Of a DNA stretch of 64,000 bases, positions 38,106 to 47,730 are shown piece after piece. Position numbers and translations under genes: made by a program. This stretch comes from Bradyrhizobium sp. CCGUVB4N (GTDB taxonomy: Bacteria; Pseudomonadota; Alphaproteobacteria; Rhizobiales; Xanthobacteraceae). The DNA is taken from positions 1,364,001 to 1,428,000 of the forward strand of contig NZ_JANADP010000001.1 of the NCBI RefSeq assembly GCF_024199945.1, written 5' to 3'. How positions within the stretch are numbered: position 1 is the first letter of the stretch; the number at the start of each line of letters is the position of its first letter. The notes beneath the pieces are model-generated. The model was not told where the DNA came from. It ran no database searches and was given only the letters and a program-made list of their open reading frames with translations.

Positions 38106-39148
38106 GCAGGTATTCCTGTGATGTGGTCGAGAAATTGATCGAGGCGCCACAGCGGCTTGTCTAGGTCGAATCCTGCTGGCGCGTCGTGCGTATATGCACG
38201 CGCGCCCGCGGCGCTGTCTTCGATGGCGAGATAGCGGCGGCAACGGCCGCCGGTCAGAAAGGCCTTAGCGCTGACCGTCAGCTCCTTCGTGATCACGACC
38301 AGCGGTATGGAATTATAGTCGCAACGCTCAATAAGCTTGGTCTGGACATGCTCATCATTAAAACCGTAGCCGATGCAGAGGTAAGAGCGGGCATTCTCTA
38401 GCGCGTTGTCGCTGCAGCTCAAGATTGTGCGGAACGGCTCGCCATGGGTCAGGCGGTACTTGTCAATGCCCGGCGTGATCATGAGCGGCGTATAGGCCGC
38501 CGGGATTGGGACGGCGCTTCTCACGCCAACGATCTGGTTGGCTGCCTGGAACCAATCGAGGGAGCCATGGACCTTCCAGACCGCCACCGTGCGCGACGGC
38601 CTCCCGTTCATGGTGACACGGGTATTAGGCGTCCGCGCCCGGGTCTGCAGATAGCCATGGTTGAAGCCCGTGAACGTGCTAACATCAGCCGCGTCGGCGG
38701 CGTATTCCGCGAGCCTGTCATAATTGGGCGTGACGACATGGATCATCGTGTGTGTGCTGTCGAAGAGGTGCCGATAAAGCCTGGTTAGCGGCAAGGTGTG
38801 GCGATCGGCTAACAGCGATGTGAGGACTGCTAGGTCGGAAGGCAGCAGAAATTCCCGTGTAGCGCCTGCAATGAACTGGGTTTGGCGTTCGGTAGGGCGT
38901 ACCGCCTGTAGCGCGCTTTCAAGATCGGTGCCGGCCTTGAGATGACGAATGAACGATGTCCATTCGGCATTCTCTTCAGCCGTCCATCTAGGTGGAAGCG
39001 ATGCGGCAGACAGATGCTCTGCTAGCGCTCCCATTCCCGGCACACCATGCGCCGCTGAGGCGCCACTTCCGAGGATAATCACTGGGGTGGCGCTCAGCGC
39101 GCTTTGGGCAAATTCCTGCGCGATCTCGGCCTTGCTCTTGGCCGCCAT
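38102..39148 (-). CDS. SIR2-domain NADase-like protein
   Basis: This 348-residue protein is a bacterial SIR2 domain. The NAD-binding loop reads IILGSGASAAHGVPGM (residues 25-39), followed by VTPNYDRLAEYAADA (139-153) and the presumed catalytic histidine in VWKVHGSLDW (H194). The last part (LCIGYGFNDEHVQTKL) completes the Rossmann fold. Defence SIR2 proteins hydrolyse NAD to stop infected cells. No zinc module of true deacetylases is seen. AAGGAAG precedes the ATG. It lies 62 bp after the Rad50-like gene and overlaps HerA by four bases. Confidence 0.92.
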   Translation of the reverse strand: MAAKSKAEIAQEFAQSALSATPVIILGSGASAAHGVPGMGALAEHLSAASLPPRWTAEENAEWTSFIRHLKAGTDLESALQAVRPTERQTQFIAGATREFLLPSDLAVLTSLLADRHTLPLTRLYRHLFDSTHTMIHVVTPNYDRLAEYAADAADVSTFTGFNHGYLQTRARTPNTRVTMNGRPSRTVAVWKVHGSLDWFQAANQIVGVRSAVPIPAAYTPLMITPGIDKYRLTHGEPFRTILSCSDNALENARSYLCIGYGFNDEHVQTKLIERCDYNSIPLVVITKELTVSAKAFLTGGRCRRYLAIEDSAAGARAYTHDAPAGFDLDKPLWRLDQFLDHITGIPA

Positions 39149-39210
39149 TCATTTCTTCCTTGATCAGACTGAGTGGGCCGCGGCGATCCGCTGAGATGTG
39201 CTTTGAGCTA

Positions 39211-41847
39211 TCATGCAAGCATGATCCGGCTAGCCTCGAGACCGCGGTAGGCGCTGGTGCGGCAGCTCAAAATGATGATCTGCATGCGCTGCGCGGCTTC
39301 GGTCAATATCTCCAGCATGACTTCGAAGCGATCATCATCCGCAAACACCAGCGCGTCATCGAGCACAAGCGAGGCAGGTTTTCCATTCTCGATGAGGAGG
39401 TCCGCAAAGGCGATGCGCGTGAGGACGGCAAGCTGTTCCTGGGTCCCCTTGCTGAGATCTTCGGTGGCTTCTTCGCGGCCGGCGCGCGACAGCTGCATCG
39501 GACGGAGATCCTCCGCGAATGTGATCGATGCATTGGGCAAGAGCCGGCTGACGAAGGGCGTAACGCGCTGTGTGATGGGTACAAGAAGACGACGGGCGGC
39601 TTCGCGTTGTGCTTCGCGGATGGTCTCCGCGAGCATTGCGAGCATCTCGGCTTCCTCCTTCAGCCGGGCATGTGCTGCGGTCGCAGCCTCCGCGAGCTCG
39701 GCGGCGGCTGCCGCTCGACTGGTCGGCCCAGTGCCGCCGAGCGTCTTGGCGCGTTCTTCGAGCTGGGCGATTTCGCTCACAAGAACAAGCCTGTCAGTGG
39801 CCAGTCGTTCGCCTCGCTTGCGTAGATTGTCGCGACGCTGCACCAGCACGGTCTCGTCGAGCCCATCGACGGCGTGCCGCGCTTCGTCGCGAGCAACGAT
39901 CGCACGCGCTTCGGTTGCCTTTGCAGCCGCCAATGCGGCGCCGAGTGCAATGTCGTCGAAAGCTTCGAGCTCGGTCGCGAGTTGGGCACCGAACCGTGAA
40001 ACGTCTGCTACAGCGCGCTCGACCTGACCCGTCAGGCGAACATGGGCGAGCTGCGCCTCCTGCAGCGCATCGAGCGCAGCTTGGCGACGACCCTCGGCTT
40101 CTCGTTCAGCGGTGCGTGCGGCCCGCCAGGCTTTTTCGAAATCGTCTTCTCTTCGATCGGTTCCATCCTCGGCGAGCTGGGTTGGCTGGTCTATGGCTGC
40201 GAGCGCGCCGCGCAGCGAATCCAGGCCTGCGACAATGCCGAGCTCCGGATCCTCGGGGCAGGAGGCCGCAAGTCGAGCCGACAGCACAGAGACCGCTTGG
40301 GTAGCTTCCACGCGCGCTCGCGCCGTCTCCTTGGCGGTGATTGTATCGGTACAGCCGACCTCGGCGAGAAACGCGGCGAGATCCTGTTCTACTGCACGAA
40401 GTCGGGCCTGTGCAGGGGCGCCAGAAGCAGGCGGCGTAACCGCCACGCTTCCGATACCTTCGAACTCGAGAGTCTGGGTGTCGGTCACGAATGCGCGACT
40501 GCTGCCCTCTACCACAACGCCGTTCAGGCGAACTTGCGGCGCCGTCTGCAGCAAATCGATCTTGAGGAGGACCGCGCCAGCGGTGGCGGCCGCTTTGGCT
40601 TCGACGAGGGTCTGTTCGAGCTCCTGCAACCGCGCGCTCGCTTCCAGCGTCATCCGAATCGCCGCGACTTCGTCGCGACGCGCCTGGAGCTCGGCCGCAG
40701 TCCTTTCGGCAGCCTCAAGGCGGGCAAAGGCTGCGGCAAGCGCGCGCTGACGCATCCGCGCTGTTCGCACTTGTTGCGCTGAAAGCCTGTCTTCCTCGGC
40801 CATGCGCAAGGCGACCCGAGCGGTCTCGAGTGTTGCGGCCGCCTCGCTTTCGGCCTCCTCGGCCGATCCCTGAACGGCGTGATGATCCGCGGCGACCCGA
40901 CGTAAGGTAGCCGCGGTCTGCTCGGCGCGCTCCAATTGGTCGCGCAACTCGCGCCGAGATCCCTTACGGGCTTCCAATCGCACGCGTTCGCCGGTCGCTT
41001 CGCGCAGCAATGCTTCGGCAGTGCGCAATGCCTGTCCCGCGACCTTCGCGCGATCGATATCGGTCTCCAGTTGGGCGAGACGTTCGCCCTGTTCGGGATC
41101 CTCGAGTTCGCGAACTAACCGCCGTTGCTCGTTACGCTTCGACTCGAGACGATTGAGCACTGTATCGAACTGCTCCAGCTCGGCCCGTGCAACGCGCGCC
41201 TCTTCGCATGCGGCAGTTGCTCTTTCCTGAGCCTCAAGGAGGCGGCGGGCGGGGCGGCCCGTCGGGGTCTGAAAATCAGCGAGATTTCGTTCAATGGCCT
41301 GCAGCACCGTAGTAGTACGCAGGCCGCCGGTTACAACGCCGACCTCGCCGGCCAGGACCTCCTCAAGTGTCCGGCGGGCACCTTGCCCCGGCACTCCAAA
41401 CACAAAGGACTGGCCTTGCTCTACCCAAAGCAACCCTAGCGCTCCGCGACTATCATCGTCGGCGCCGCGATTGCCAGCGCGGGCGAACCCAAGTAGCGCT
41501 TGTAGGCGTTCCTCGGCTTCGTCGCCAGTTGCGCGTCCGTTGGGCCCTTCAAGCTCCACCGAAGCGTTCTGGAGGAAGCGTTTGCGCAGCTTCCAGACAT
41601 CGCCTCTGATCTCGAAAGTCAGATCGACAGAGGGCGCTACATCGTCCCCATGCGGCCGAAACGAACGAATGCGATCGCTTCGCGATCCATGCCGTTCGAA
41701 CAACACCGCTCGCAATGCCTCGAGCGCCGTCGACTTGCCTGCTTCATTTTGGTCGCACACCAGGTTCAAGCCGGCCTTGAAGCCGGTCAGCCGGATCGGC
41801 CGACGAAACTTTCGGAAATTTTCGATAGCGAGGTCGCGGATCAGCAT
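39211..41847 (-). CDS. Rad50/SbcC-like AAA ATPase (YhaN-type)
   Basis: The 878-residue protein is an SMC-like ATPase: N-terminal FRKFRRPIRLTGFKAGLNLV, a Walker A variant CDQNEAGKST (residues 31-40; the usual first glycine is aspartate), long alanine/arginine/glutamate-rich coiled coils from about 170 to 770, the signature LSKGTQEQLAVLTRIAFADL, and Walker B SLVLDDALVFADDD. No CxxC zinc hook is present between the coils, which fits the YhaN branch rather than classical SbcC. It pairs with the Mre11-like gene upstream, whose stop overlaps its start by one base (TGATG). Together they would be a DNA-end processing or sensing complex. Confidence 0.9.
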   Translation of the reverse strand: MLIRDLAIENFRKFRRPIRLTGFKAGLNLVCDQNEAGKSTALEALRAVLFERHGSRSDRIRSFRPHGDDVAPSVDLTFEIRGDVWKLRKRFLQNASVELEGPNGRATGDEAEERLQALLGFARAGNRGADDDSRGALGLLWVEQGQSFVFGVPGQGARRTLEEVLAGEVGVVTGGLRTTTVLQAIERNLADFQTPTGRPARRLLEAQERATAACEEARVARAELEQFDTVLNRLESKRNEQRRLVRELEDPEQGERLAQLETDIDRAKVAGQALRTAEALLREATGERVRLEARKGSRRELRDQLERAEQTAATLRRVAADHHAVQGSAEEAESEAAATLETARVALRMAEEDRLSAQQVRTARMRQRALAAAFARLEAAERTAAELQARRDEVAAIRMTLEASARLQELEQTLVEAKAAATAGAVLLKIDLLQTAPQVRLNGVVVEGSSRAFVTDTQTLEFEGIGSVAVTPPASGAPAQARLRAVEQDLAAFLAEVGCTDTITAKETARARVEATQAVSVLSARLAASCPEDPELGIVAGLDSLRGALAAIDQPTQLAEDGTDRREDDFEKAWRAARTAEREAEGRRQAALDALQEAQLAHVRLTGQVERAVADVSRFGAQLATELEAFDDIALGAALAAAKATEARAIVARDEARHAVDGLDETVLVQRRDNLRKRGERLATDRLVLVSEIAQLEERAKTLGGTGPTSRAAAAAELAEAATAAHARLKEEAEMLAMLAETIREAQREAARRLLVPITQRVTPFVSRLLPNASITFAEDLRPMQLSRAGREEATEDLSKGTQEQLAVLTRIAFADLLIENGKPASLVLDDALVFADDDRFEVMLEILTEAAQRMQIIILSCRTSAYRGLEASRIMLA

Positions 41848-42965
41848 CAGTGTGCCTCCGCGCGGGCGGCTCGGCGCTGTTCGACATAAAGGCGCTCAAG
41901 CGCGGCGGCAGCGCGCTTGGCGAGCACACCGCCTTCCGCAGACAAGGCCTGCAGGCGTTCGGCAGCCACGTGCAGCACGCCATGGGCATCGATGTCAGCG
42001 AGATCCATATCGGTCGGACGCGCATACAGATCGTCGAGATTGAGGTCAAGCCAGCGCACCTCGTGAGCCAGCTCTCCTTCGAGCCGGTCGCGCAGGACCA
42101 CTCGCTCTGCGAGTGTGAGAAGGCCGGATAATCTAAGACGTAAGATAAGGTTTCGACGCTCGACGGCAGGGGCCAGACCGGCGAGCAAGACGTTCAGGTC
42201 GGCCGCGCTGCTGAGCGACCAAGTTTCTGTTCTCCAATGATAGCGCCCGGTCGATAGGTCCGCTACGCTTGGCCTTTCGGAACTTAGGTCCACGCAAAGC
42301 GCGACGCCGCTCACCTCGCGGCCGAAATCATCTGGTTCAGGCGTTCCGGAATAATAGGTGTTGGGATCGATTTCGTGCCGGCCGTGCCAGTCGCCGAGTG
42401 CAAGATAGGTGAGGCCGGACCGGCGCGCTCGATCAGGCGCAATCAGGTTTCCAGCCGTTCCGTGGGAACCGAAATCTCGGATTGGACCATGTGCGAGGCC
42501 GATGCGCTTCGCGCCCGCGGGGGTTTCCGCGAAATCGAACCATGCAGTCGGGTCTTCTAGCGCCCGCTTGAACTGCAGCGGGGCAGGGAGCAGCCAGAAT
42601 CCCTCCTTGAGTTCGAGAGGCCGTGGTTCGAGGCAAACGGTTACAGTCTCGGGCACCTCGCCGATGAGACGGCTCCAGAGACCGTCGGCACGCGCCGGAT
42701 CGTGATTGCCCGGAAGCAGGACCCAACGTATGTCTGATGCGGCTTTCATGCGCGTGAGCGCCTGACGATAGACGCGATCACCTGGTTCTGGACTATCGAA
42801 TACATCGCCGGCCACCAGCACGAATTCGGCGCCTTCGCGGCGCGCCGCAGCGGCAAGTGTGTCAATCGCATCGAGACGCGCTTCGAATAGAGCAGTGCGA
42901 GCTTGGTCGGGCGCTCGTCCAAACGGCTTACCGAGCTGCCAGTCCGACGTGTGTATGAACCGCAT
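41847..42965 (-). CDS. Mre11/SbcD-like metallophosphoesterase nuclease (YhaO-type)
   Basis: The 372-residue protein has all calcineurin-type nuclease motifs in order: RFIHTSDWQLG (D8), LVAGDVFDSPE, LLPGNHDPAR, a histidine in LAHGPIRDFG, and LGDWHGRHEI. A C-terminal helical region (about 250-372) would contact the Rad50-like partner. ATG 42965 follows GAGGGAAG. It opens the four-gene operon with the Rad50-like, SIR2 and HerA genes, all on the minus strand. The domain and metal ligands are clear; a role in defence is inferred from the SIR2-HerA neighbours. Confidence 0.92.
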   Translation of the reverse strand: MRFIHTSDWQLGKPFGRAPDQARTALFEARLDAIDTLAAAARREGAEFVLVAGDVFDSPEPGDRVYRQALTRMKAASDIRWVLLPGNHDPARADGLWSRLIGEVPETVTVCLEPRPLELKEGFWLLPAPLQFKRALEDPTAWFDFAETPAGAKRIGLAHGPIRDFGSHGTAGNLIAPDRARRSGLTYLALGDWHGRHEIDPNTYYSGTPEPDDFGREVSGVALCVDLSSERPSVADLSTGRYHWRTETWSLSSAADLNVLLAGLAPAVERRNLILRLRLSGLLTLAERVVLRDRLEGELAHEVRWLDLNLDDLYARPTDMDLADIDAHGVLHVAAERLQALSAEGGVLAKRAAAALERLYVEQRRAARAEAH

Positions 42966-44109
42966 CAACTTCCCTCGCCCAAATCCTGATCAGTGCTATG
43001 GTGCGCCTAGCGTAAAGCATGAAACATGATCCCCTCCCGTGCTTAATTGAAGCGGAGGGCTCCGGCGGTGCTTTTTTGAAAGGTCAACTAAGCGTTGGTC
43101 CGCTCAGACGGTGAACTGCTTGTGCCGCTACAAAGTAGTGCTCAAATTCATCCGGCTTCCGAGGCGATGCTTGTCGAAATCATAGGGCACTCGATAATTC
43201 CTTCTCAGCATGCATCGCTCTTATTCCGTTCCTGATGATCGAGCAAGCGAATCCCTGTGAGCGTCATCGCTTCCGCGTCGATCGGCCAATGCGCTGCAAG
43301 CAGCGGACAATTAGATAGCCGTCCAGATCAAATAGCCAACCATCGTGCGCCCAACCAAATTCGGTGCGGTGGTCACCCGGCCGTCGGGATGTTCGAGTGA
43401 CGATCTGCTGTAAATTGACGCTGCATCATATTCGCCGTCGAGAAGTTTTTTCTCGCGTCAGCTCCCACTCGCGTGTCTTGAAAGCTGCTTCAATAGGCGC
43501 AGTCGCGCAGTATTTCTGCAACGAAGGGGCGGGGCAGGGGCGTGCCTGAAATGCGCCTGATGCCGCCGCCAACGCTGCTAAACGGCACCTTCTCGGGTCC
43601 TCCGCACATTCCTGCGCAGGCGGTGCAAGGATCAACTCGGTTACGCGAATCGGTTACAATCTGTCCCCACTAGCGTTGGCGTCGTCTCCATGACCGGCTC
43701 GCGCCGGGCTCCACGCAAGCGCAACTGCAAAGGGTAGTTGGAGCAGCGGGCTTCCACCCGCCAAAGCATGCAGAACCAAAATGGGAGATGAGCCCAAGTC
43801 GGAACCAAAGCGCGTGAACGCGTACATGCGACTACGCCGTGGACGCCGTGAGCACGTTTGTGCGCACTGGCATTCTTGGCCGCCTCAACTCGACTTGGCT
43901 TTTGAGGTCGGGCGGCAAAACTGGCCAGCCGACAGAGTAGGGAGCAGCGTTGCCCTCCGTCTCAAGAGAGGCGAAGCTCGGCTTTCTGCCGGGCTTCGCC
44001 GCTTTCGAATTGCTGCGGTTCTTTGGTTTTTTGCGGAAGGCCGTACCTTCGGCGTTTTGCCTTAACGGCAGTGAGGGGGATCTTAGCGCACCTTGTAAAT
44101 GCACGATCA
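42966..44109. other. No recognisable gene; contains promoter side of the defence operon
   Basis: The first 200 bp should carry the operon promoter, but no clear -35/-10 pair was identified. The remainder holds only short overlapping frames. Confidence 0.4.
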
Positions 44110-44652
44110 GATTGCTCCCGCACTCCTGTCAAGCGACCGATCGGGTATCCAGCCTTTCGATTGACAATCTTCACAAGCGCTTCGTCGTTTCTGGTCTGCC
44201 AATTGGGCCAGCCTTGAAATGATCTAGAAAAACGGCGCTGAGCTGTAGCGAAACCGGCTTCTTTGTGGGCGCCTTATTGGGCCGTACCCTTTCGCATCGT
44301 TGGGGAGACCTCGTCGAAGGCTTTTGCTTTTGCAAAGTCGCGCTTAGTCCATTCGGGATTATCGCTTACAGCACGCATATCGCTGGCAGTATGGCGCTTC
44401 TTAGCGACGATTCGCTTCATAGAACCCCCTTTCCGCTTTACTGGCTGGGCCCATGCTGATGATGCTGACGGCCTCCTTGCCGTGTATCGCGAAATAACGC
44501 CGCGAATATTCACGCCGATTGCGCGATAACGGTCTCGCTTGGCTCCCAAGACGACAGCCGTATCGAAGAACTTCTCGTTGAGATCGGCGAAATCCATCCC
44601 GTGGTTGTCGAGATTGGCCGAGTCGCTTTGGTTCGTCCCAAATGACCTTCAC
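44110..44652 (-). pseudogene. brnTA: Decayed BrnT-BrnA toxin-antitoxin pair
   Basis: On the minus strand the toxin part reads MKVIWDEPKR (from 44652), then in another frame MDFADLNEKFFDTAVVLGAK and YRAIGVNIRGVIS, then back to FAIHGKEAVSIIS and ERGFYEANRR. This is BrnT, an RNase toxin, broken by two frameshifts. The antitoxin follows with an overlapping start MKRIVAKKRHTASDMRAV, SDNPEWTKRDFAKAKAFDEV, then shifted pieces RPNKAPTKKPVSLQL, FLDHFKAG and NWQTRNDEALVKI. Neither protein can be made whole. Confidence 0.85.
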
Positions 44653-45206
44653 GAATGTTTTCTTAGCTGAAATGGTTGGACGTCAAGAGCAAGACGTCGC
44701 GGTATTTCGGCGGGCCGGCATTGCAGGTCGGGCAAGATACATCAATCTCCCTGGGACGCATCACAGACATTTGGCGCCCTCTGTGTTTGGCTGTTTGCGT
44801 TAGCGGCAGGAGTGGAGATCGGCTGACACCGTATGCTTCAGCCAATCAGCTGACTTGAATCTCTATTCGGGGAGAGCGACCTACTTGAGGGCTGCGTGAA
44901 ACCGTATCGTGTAAGTCAACAGAACTTCTGCCGCTATCCTCACCGGACCATTACAGAGCGTCCCCCTATCCATCCGCTGGATGCCGAGCGTGAAGCGTGC
45001 GGTATGACCAACATCAGACGCGGACTTGTCTCAAAGATCATCGGGCTTGTTGCGAAGGCGACATCACTGACGAACAACTGCAGGGATCGCGCGCCACATC
45101 CGATGGCCTAGATCCTGCACAACAGCCCCGTGGAAGCTGGACGACAACGAAGGTTACTCGGCCTTCGTTGCAAGATGGCGCGCGCATTGTGTGTTCGTGA
45201 GGTGAT
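44653..45206. other. No recognisable gene
   Basis: Short frames on both strands only. GAGGTGAT before 45207 serves the next gene. Confidence 0.4.
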
Positions 45207-46928
45207 ATGAGATCTGAACTTTTGTTTTGGGGGATGGCAGCGGCTGCGCTGGTTGCAAGCGAGGTCGTCAATTCGGCAGACTCTAAGCCGGTAGTAAAGC
45301 TCCCGCCTGTCTTATGGAGTTGGACCGGAGGATATTTCGGCGGACAGGTCGGCGGGGGTTACGGCCGCACATCATTTGGTGATCCCTACGGTCCCTCGAT
45401 CTATGGCGACGTGGTCGACACCCCTGTGTTCCTGGCAGGAGCGCAGATCGGTTACAATTGGCAGAGGGGCCGCTGGGTTTTTGGCCTCGAATTGGATGCC
45501 AGCGGCGCCATCTCGGACGGTGCAAACACCTGTCTTGCCGCTTCCGGTGTGCTCGTGAGTGCAAACTGCAACGCAAGTCCGGACGTCTTCGTCACTGGGA
45601 CCGGCCGGCTGGGTTATGCCTTTGGGCCGCAGGGCCGCACGCTTGCCTATCTCAAAGCAGGTGTGGCCTGGCAACACAACCGCGGCGATATCGCCAACGG
45701 TAACGAGTTTCGTAGCGAGACTTACCCTTCCGGATGGGCACCACAGAATGCAACCCATGTTGACTATGGTCGTGCCGGGGGCATCATCGGCGCGGGCGTC
45801 GAACACGCGCTCACCCCGGCGTGGTCGTTGAGTCTCGAATATGATTATCTGATGTTCGGCGGACCAACTGTGGTGACCCCTTCGACGCTAGAATATCCAC
45901 CCTTGGCAACGGTGCCAGCTAACGCCACCAACTTGTCTAGCGGCTACCAGATCGGCAAGATCGCTCTGAACTACCATCTTGACGCCGATGCATCGACGCC
46001 GCGGTGGTCGGACACGCCGCTCTATCCGATAAAGCCGACCTTTCGCGCGCCGGCTATTCCCTTCGCCGCAGGCTGGTCGCTTGAAAGCGGCACACGGCTC
46101 TGGCTGAGCCGAGGAAAATTTCAATGGGAAAATGGTCCGCCCGGTCTTGTGTCGAGGCTGACCTATCACAAGCTGGATGGGATTTCCGGTGAGATGTTCG
46201 AACGGGTTGACAGCCCCTGGGGGATCTTCCTGAAGGGCAATATCGGAGTCGGGCTCTTTAACAGCGGGAATATGAATGATGAAGATTGGGGCTTAGCTTG
46301 GGAAGCCGGAGATCCCATGGCCTATGCCAACACAATCTCGGGTCAGGCGAACGGTAGGTTCATGTACTACACGGTTGATGCGGGCTATGATTTTTTGCGT
46401 GGGAGCACGTACAAGATCGGTGCAATCACCGGCTGGACCTATTACAGCCAAAAGTCTGATTCGACAGGATGCGTTCGGATCGCGTCGCTTTACTGTCTCA
46501 CGCCGGGCGATCAAAGGACAATCGGCAGCCAAGATACCAACTGGAATGCGCTGCGCATCGGCCTCAACGCTGAGACCATGTTTCTCGATCGTTGGCGCGT
46601 GAGCGCCGATATCGCTTATTTGCCCTGGACGGATTTCCAGGGGCGCGACAATCATCTGCTGCGCGACTTCACGACCTTCATTGATCATCGCGGGAGTGGT
46701 GGTCGTGGGGTACAAATAGAAGGTATTCTATCGTACCTCATCACCAGCAATTTCAGCGTCGGCGTCGGCGGCCGCTACTGGGCGATGTGGAGTCCGAGAG
46801 ATAGTGAGCAATTCCACACCGGCACCATGCAGACGCGCACCTTTCCCGTCACCTCTGGGCCCTACCCTGCGAACTATCGCATGGAACGATGGGGCACCTT
46901 CCTGCAGGTCTCCTACAAGTTTCACTAA
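45207..46928 (+). CDS. Outer-membrane beta-barrel protein with a large second domain
   Basis: The 573-residue protein has a probable signal peptide (to about residue 24). Residues 35-255 resemble the Omp25/31-like (RopB-type) eight-stranded barrels of alphaproteobacteria: WTGGYFGGQVGGGYGRTSF, then AGAQIGYNWQRGRWVFGLEL, then LEYDYLMFGG. Residues 270-573 form a second barrel-like region with alternating aromatic residues, for example FLKGNIGVGLFNSGNMNDED, YYTVDAGYDFLRG, and the C-terminal ...FLQVSYKFH, ending in a typical terminal phenylalanine-x. Part of the second region recalls omptin-like or other outer-membrane barrels. Function is unknown. Confidence 0.75.
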   Translation: MRSELLFWGMAAAALVASEVVNSADSKPVVKLPPVLWSWTGGYFGGQVGGGYGRTSFGDPYGPSIYGDVVDTPVFLAGAQIGYNWQRGRWVFGLELDASGAISDGANTCLAASGVLVSANCNASPDVFVTGTGRLGYAFGPQGRTLAYLKAGVAWQHNRGDIANGNEFRSETYPSGWAPQNATHVDYGRAGGIIGAGVEHALTPAWSLSLEYDYLMFGGPTVVTPSTLEYPPLATVPANATNLSSGYQIGKIALNYHLDADASTPRWSDTPLYPIKPTFRAPAIPFAAGWSLESGTRLWLSRGKFQWENGPPGLVSRLTYHKLDGISGEMFERVDSPWGIFLKGNIGVGLFNSGNMNDEDWGLAWEAGDPMAYANTISGQANGRFMYYTVDAGYDFLRGSTYKIGAITGWTYYSQKSDSTGCVRIASLYCLTPGDQRTIGSQDTNWNALRIGLNAETMFLDRWRVSADIAYLPWTDFQGRDNHLLRDFTTFIDHRGSGGRGVQIEGILSYLITSNFSVGVGGRYWAMWSPRDSEQFHTGTMQTRTFPVTSGPYPANYRMERWGTFLQVSYKFH

Positions 46929-47730
46929 ACTCGTTCCCTCGTCGCTCTACTCTTCAAAGACACCGACTAGGGGGCGACCATCAAAGACGAAAGCTTAGGT
47001 CCCTTGCCTCCTGCAAACTGCAAGCTCTTTGAGCCGTCAAAGCTCAAAAGCTTGCGCTGTTGTGATGGGAGGCCAGGCGCTGCCGGCGGCTAGAATAATG
47101 TGCCTTTTGCCGACAGATCTGCCATCACGCTCCCCACATCCTAAATGCGGTGGTTGGCCTTTGATAAAATGGCGTTCGATCACGGTCAGATGCGATAACC
47201 GCAAATCGCACGTCGATTTCTCTATGGCAAGCTCCTGGTCTCGAGATCGTTCTGCACTCGCGCCGCAGTCGCCATTTCCACGCTCGCGCAAGTCTAACGG
47301 TTGTGAAACGACGATCGCAGCTTTCTGCAGCCTTGACTGCTGATCTGATCACAAACCGAACAGCGGCATCCTGCTGGGACCATGCACAAGTTCTCGAACT
47401 GGCGATGATCGCGGCCACCCATTCACTTGGCCTGTCATTCGAGAGGACACGTAGTGGGCAGTGCCAGCACGCACTAGGCGGGTCCAACTGCGCTTCGTAA
47501 GAAGAGGAGTCTCGATAGCCGCACCCGTTTCAACGCGCGCACCGTGTCCGATGTATGACGATGTGTGAAGATGCTGACACGCTGAATAGGGTCACCAGGT
47601 TGCAGTTCAAGCAGTTTCTCCTTTGGCACGACTAATGCTTTTGTTTCGTCGGCGACGCGCCTGGCCGACGAGATCCCTGGAGCAAGGCGATCTGTCGATT
47701 GGTTAGCCAAAAGCATGGAGCATCCGACAA
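46929..47730. other. No recognisable gene
   Basis: About 800 bp without a credible coding frame or insertion-sequence remnant. Confidence 0.4.

Noticed and set aside
39609..40782. Plus-strand open frames opposite the Rad50-like gene
   Set aside because: These are shadows of a GC-rich coiled-coil gene; all motifs read on the minus strand.
43456..43495. Sequence GTCAGCT followed later by TTGAAAGCT-N7-TAG, resembling a tts box
   Set aside because: The two halves are separated by about 10 extra bases compared with the tts box, and no plausible gene follows on the plus strand.
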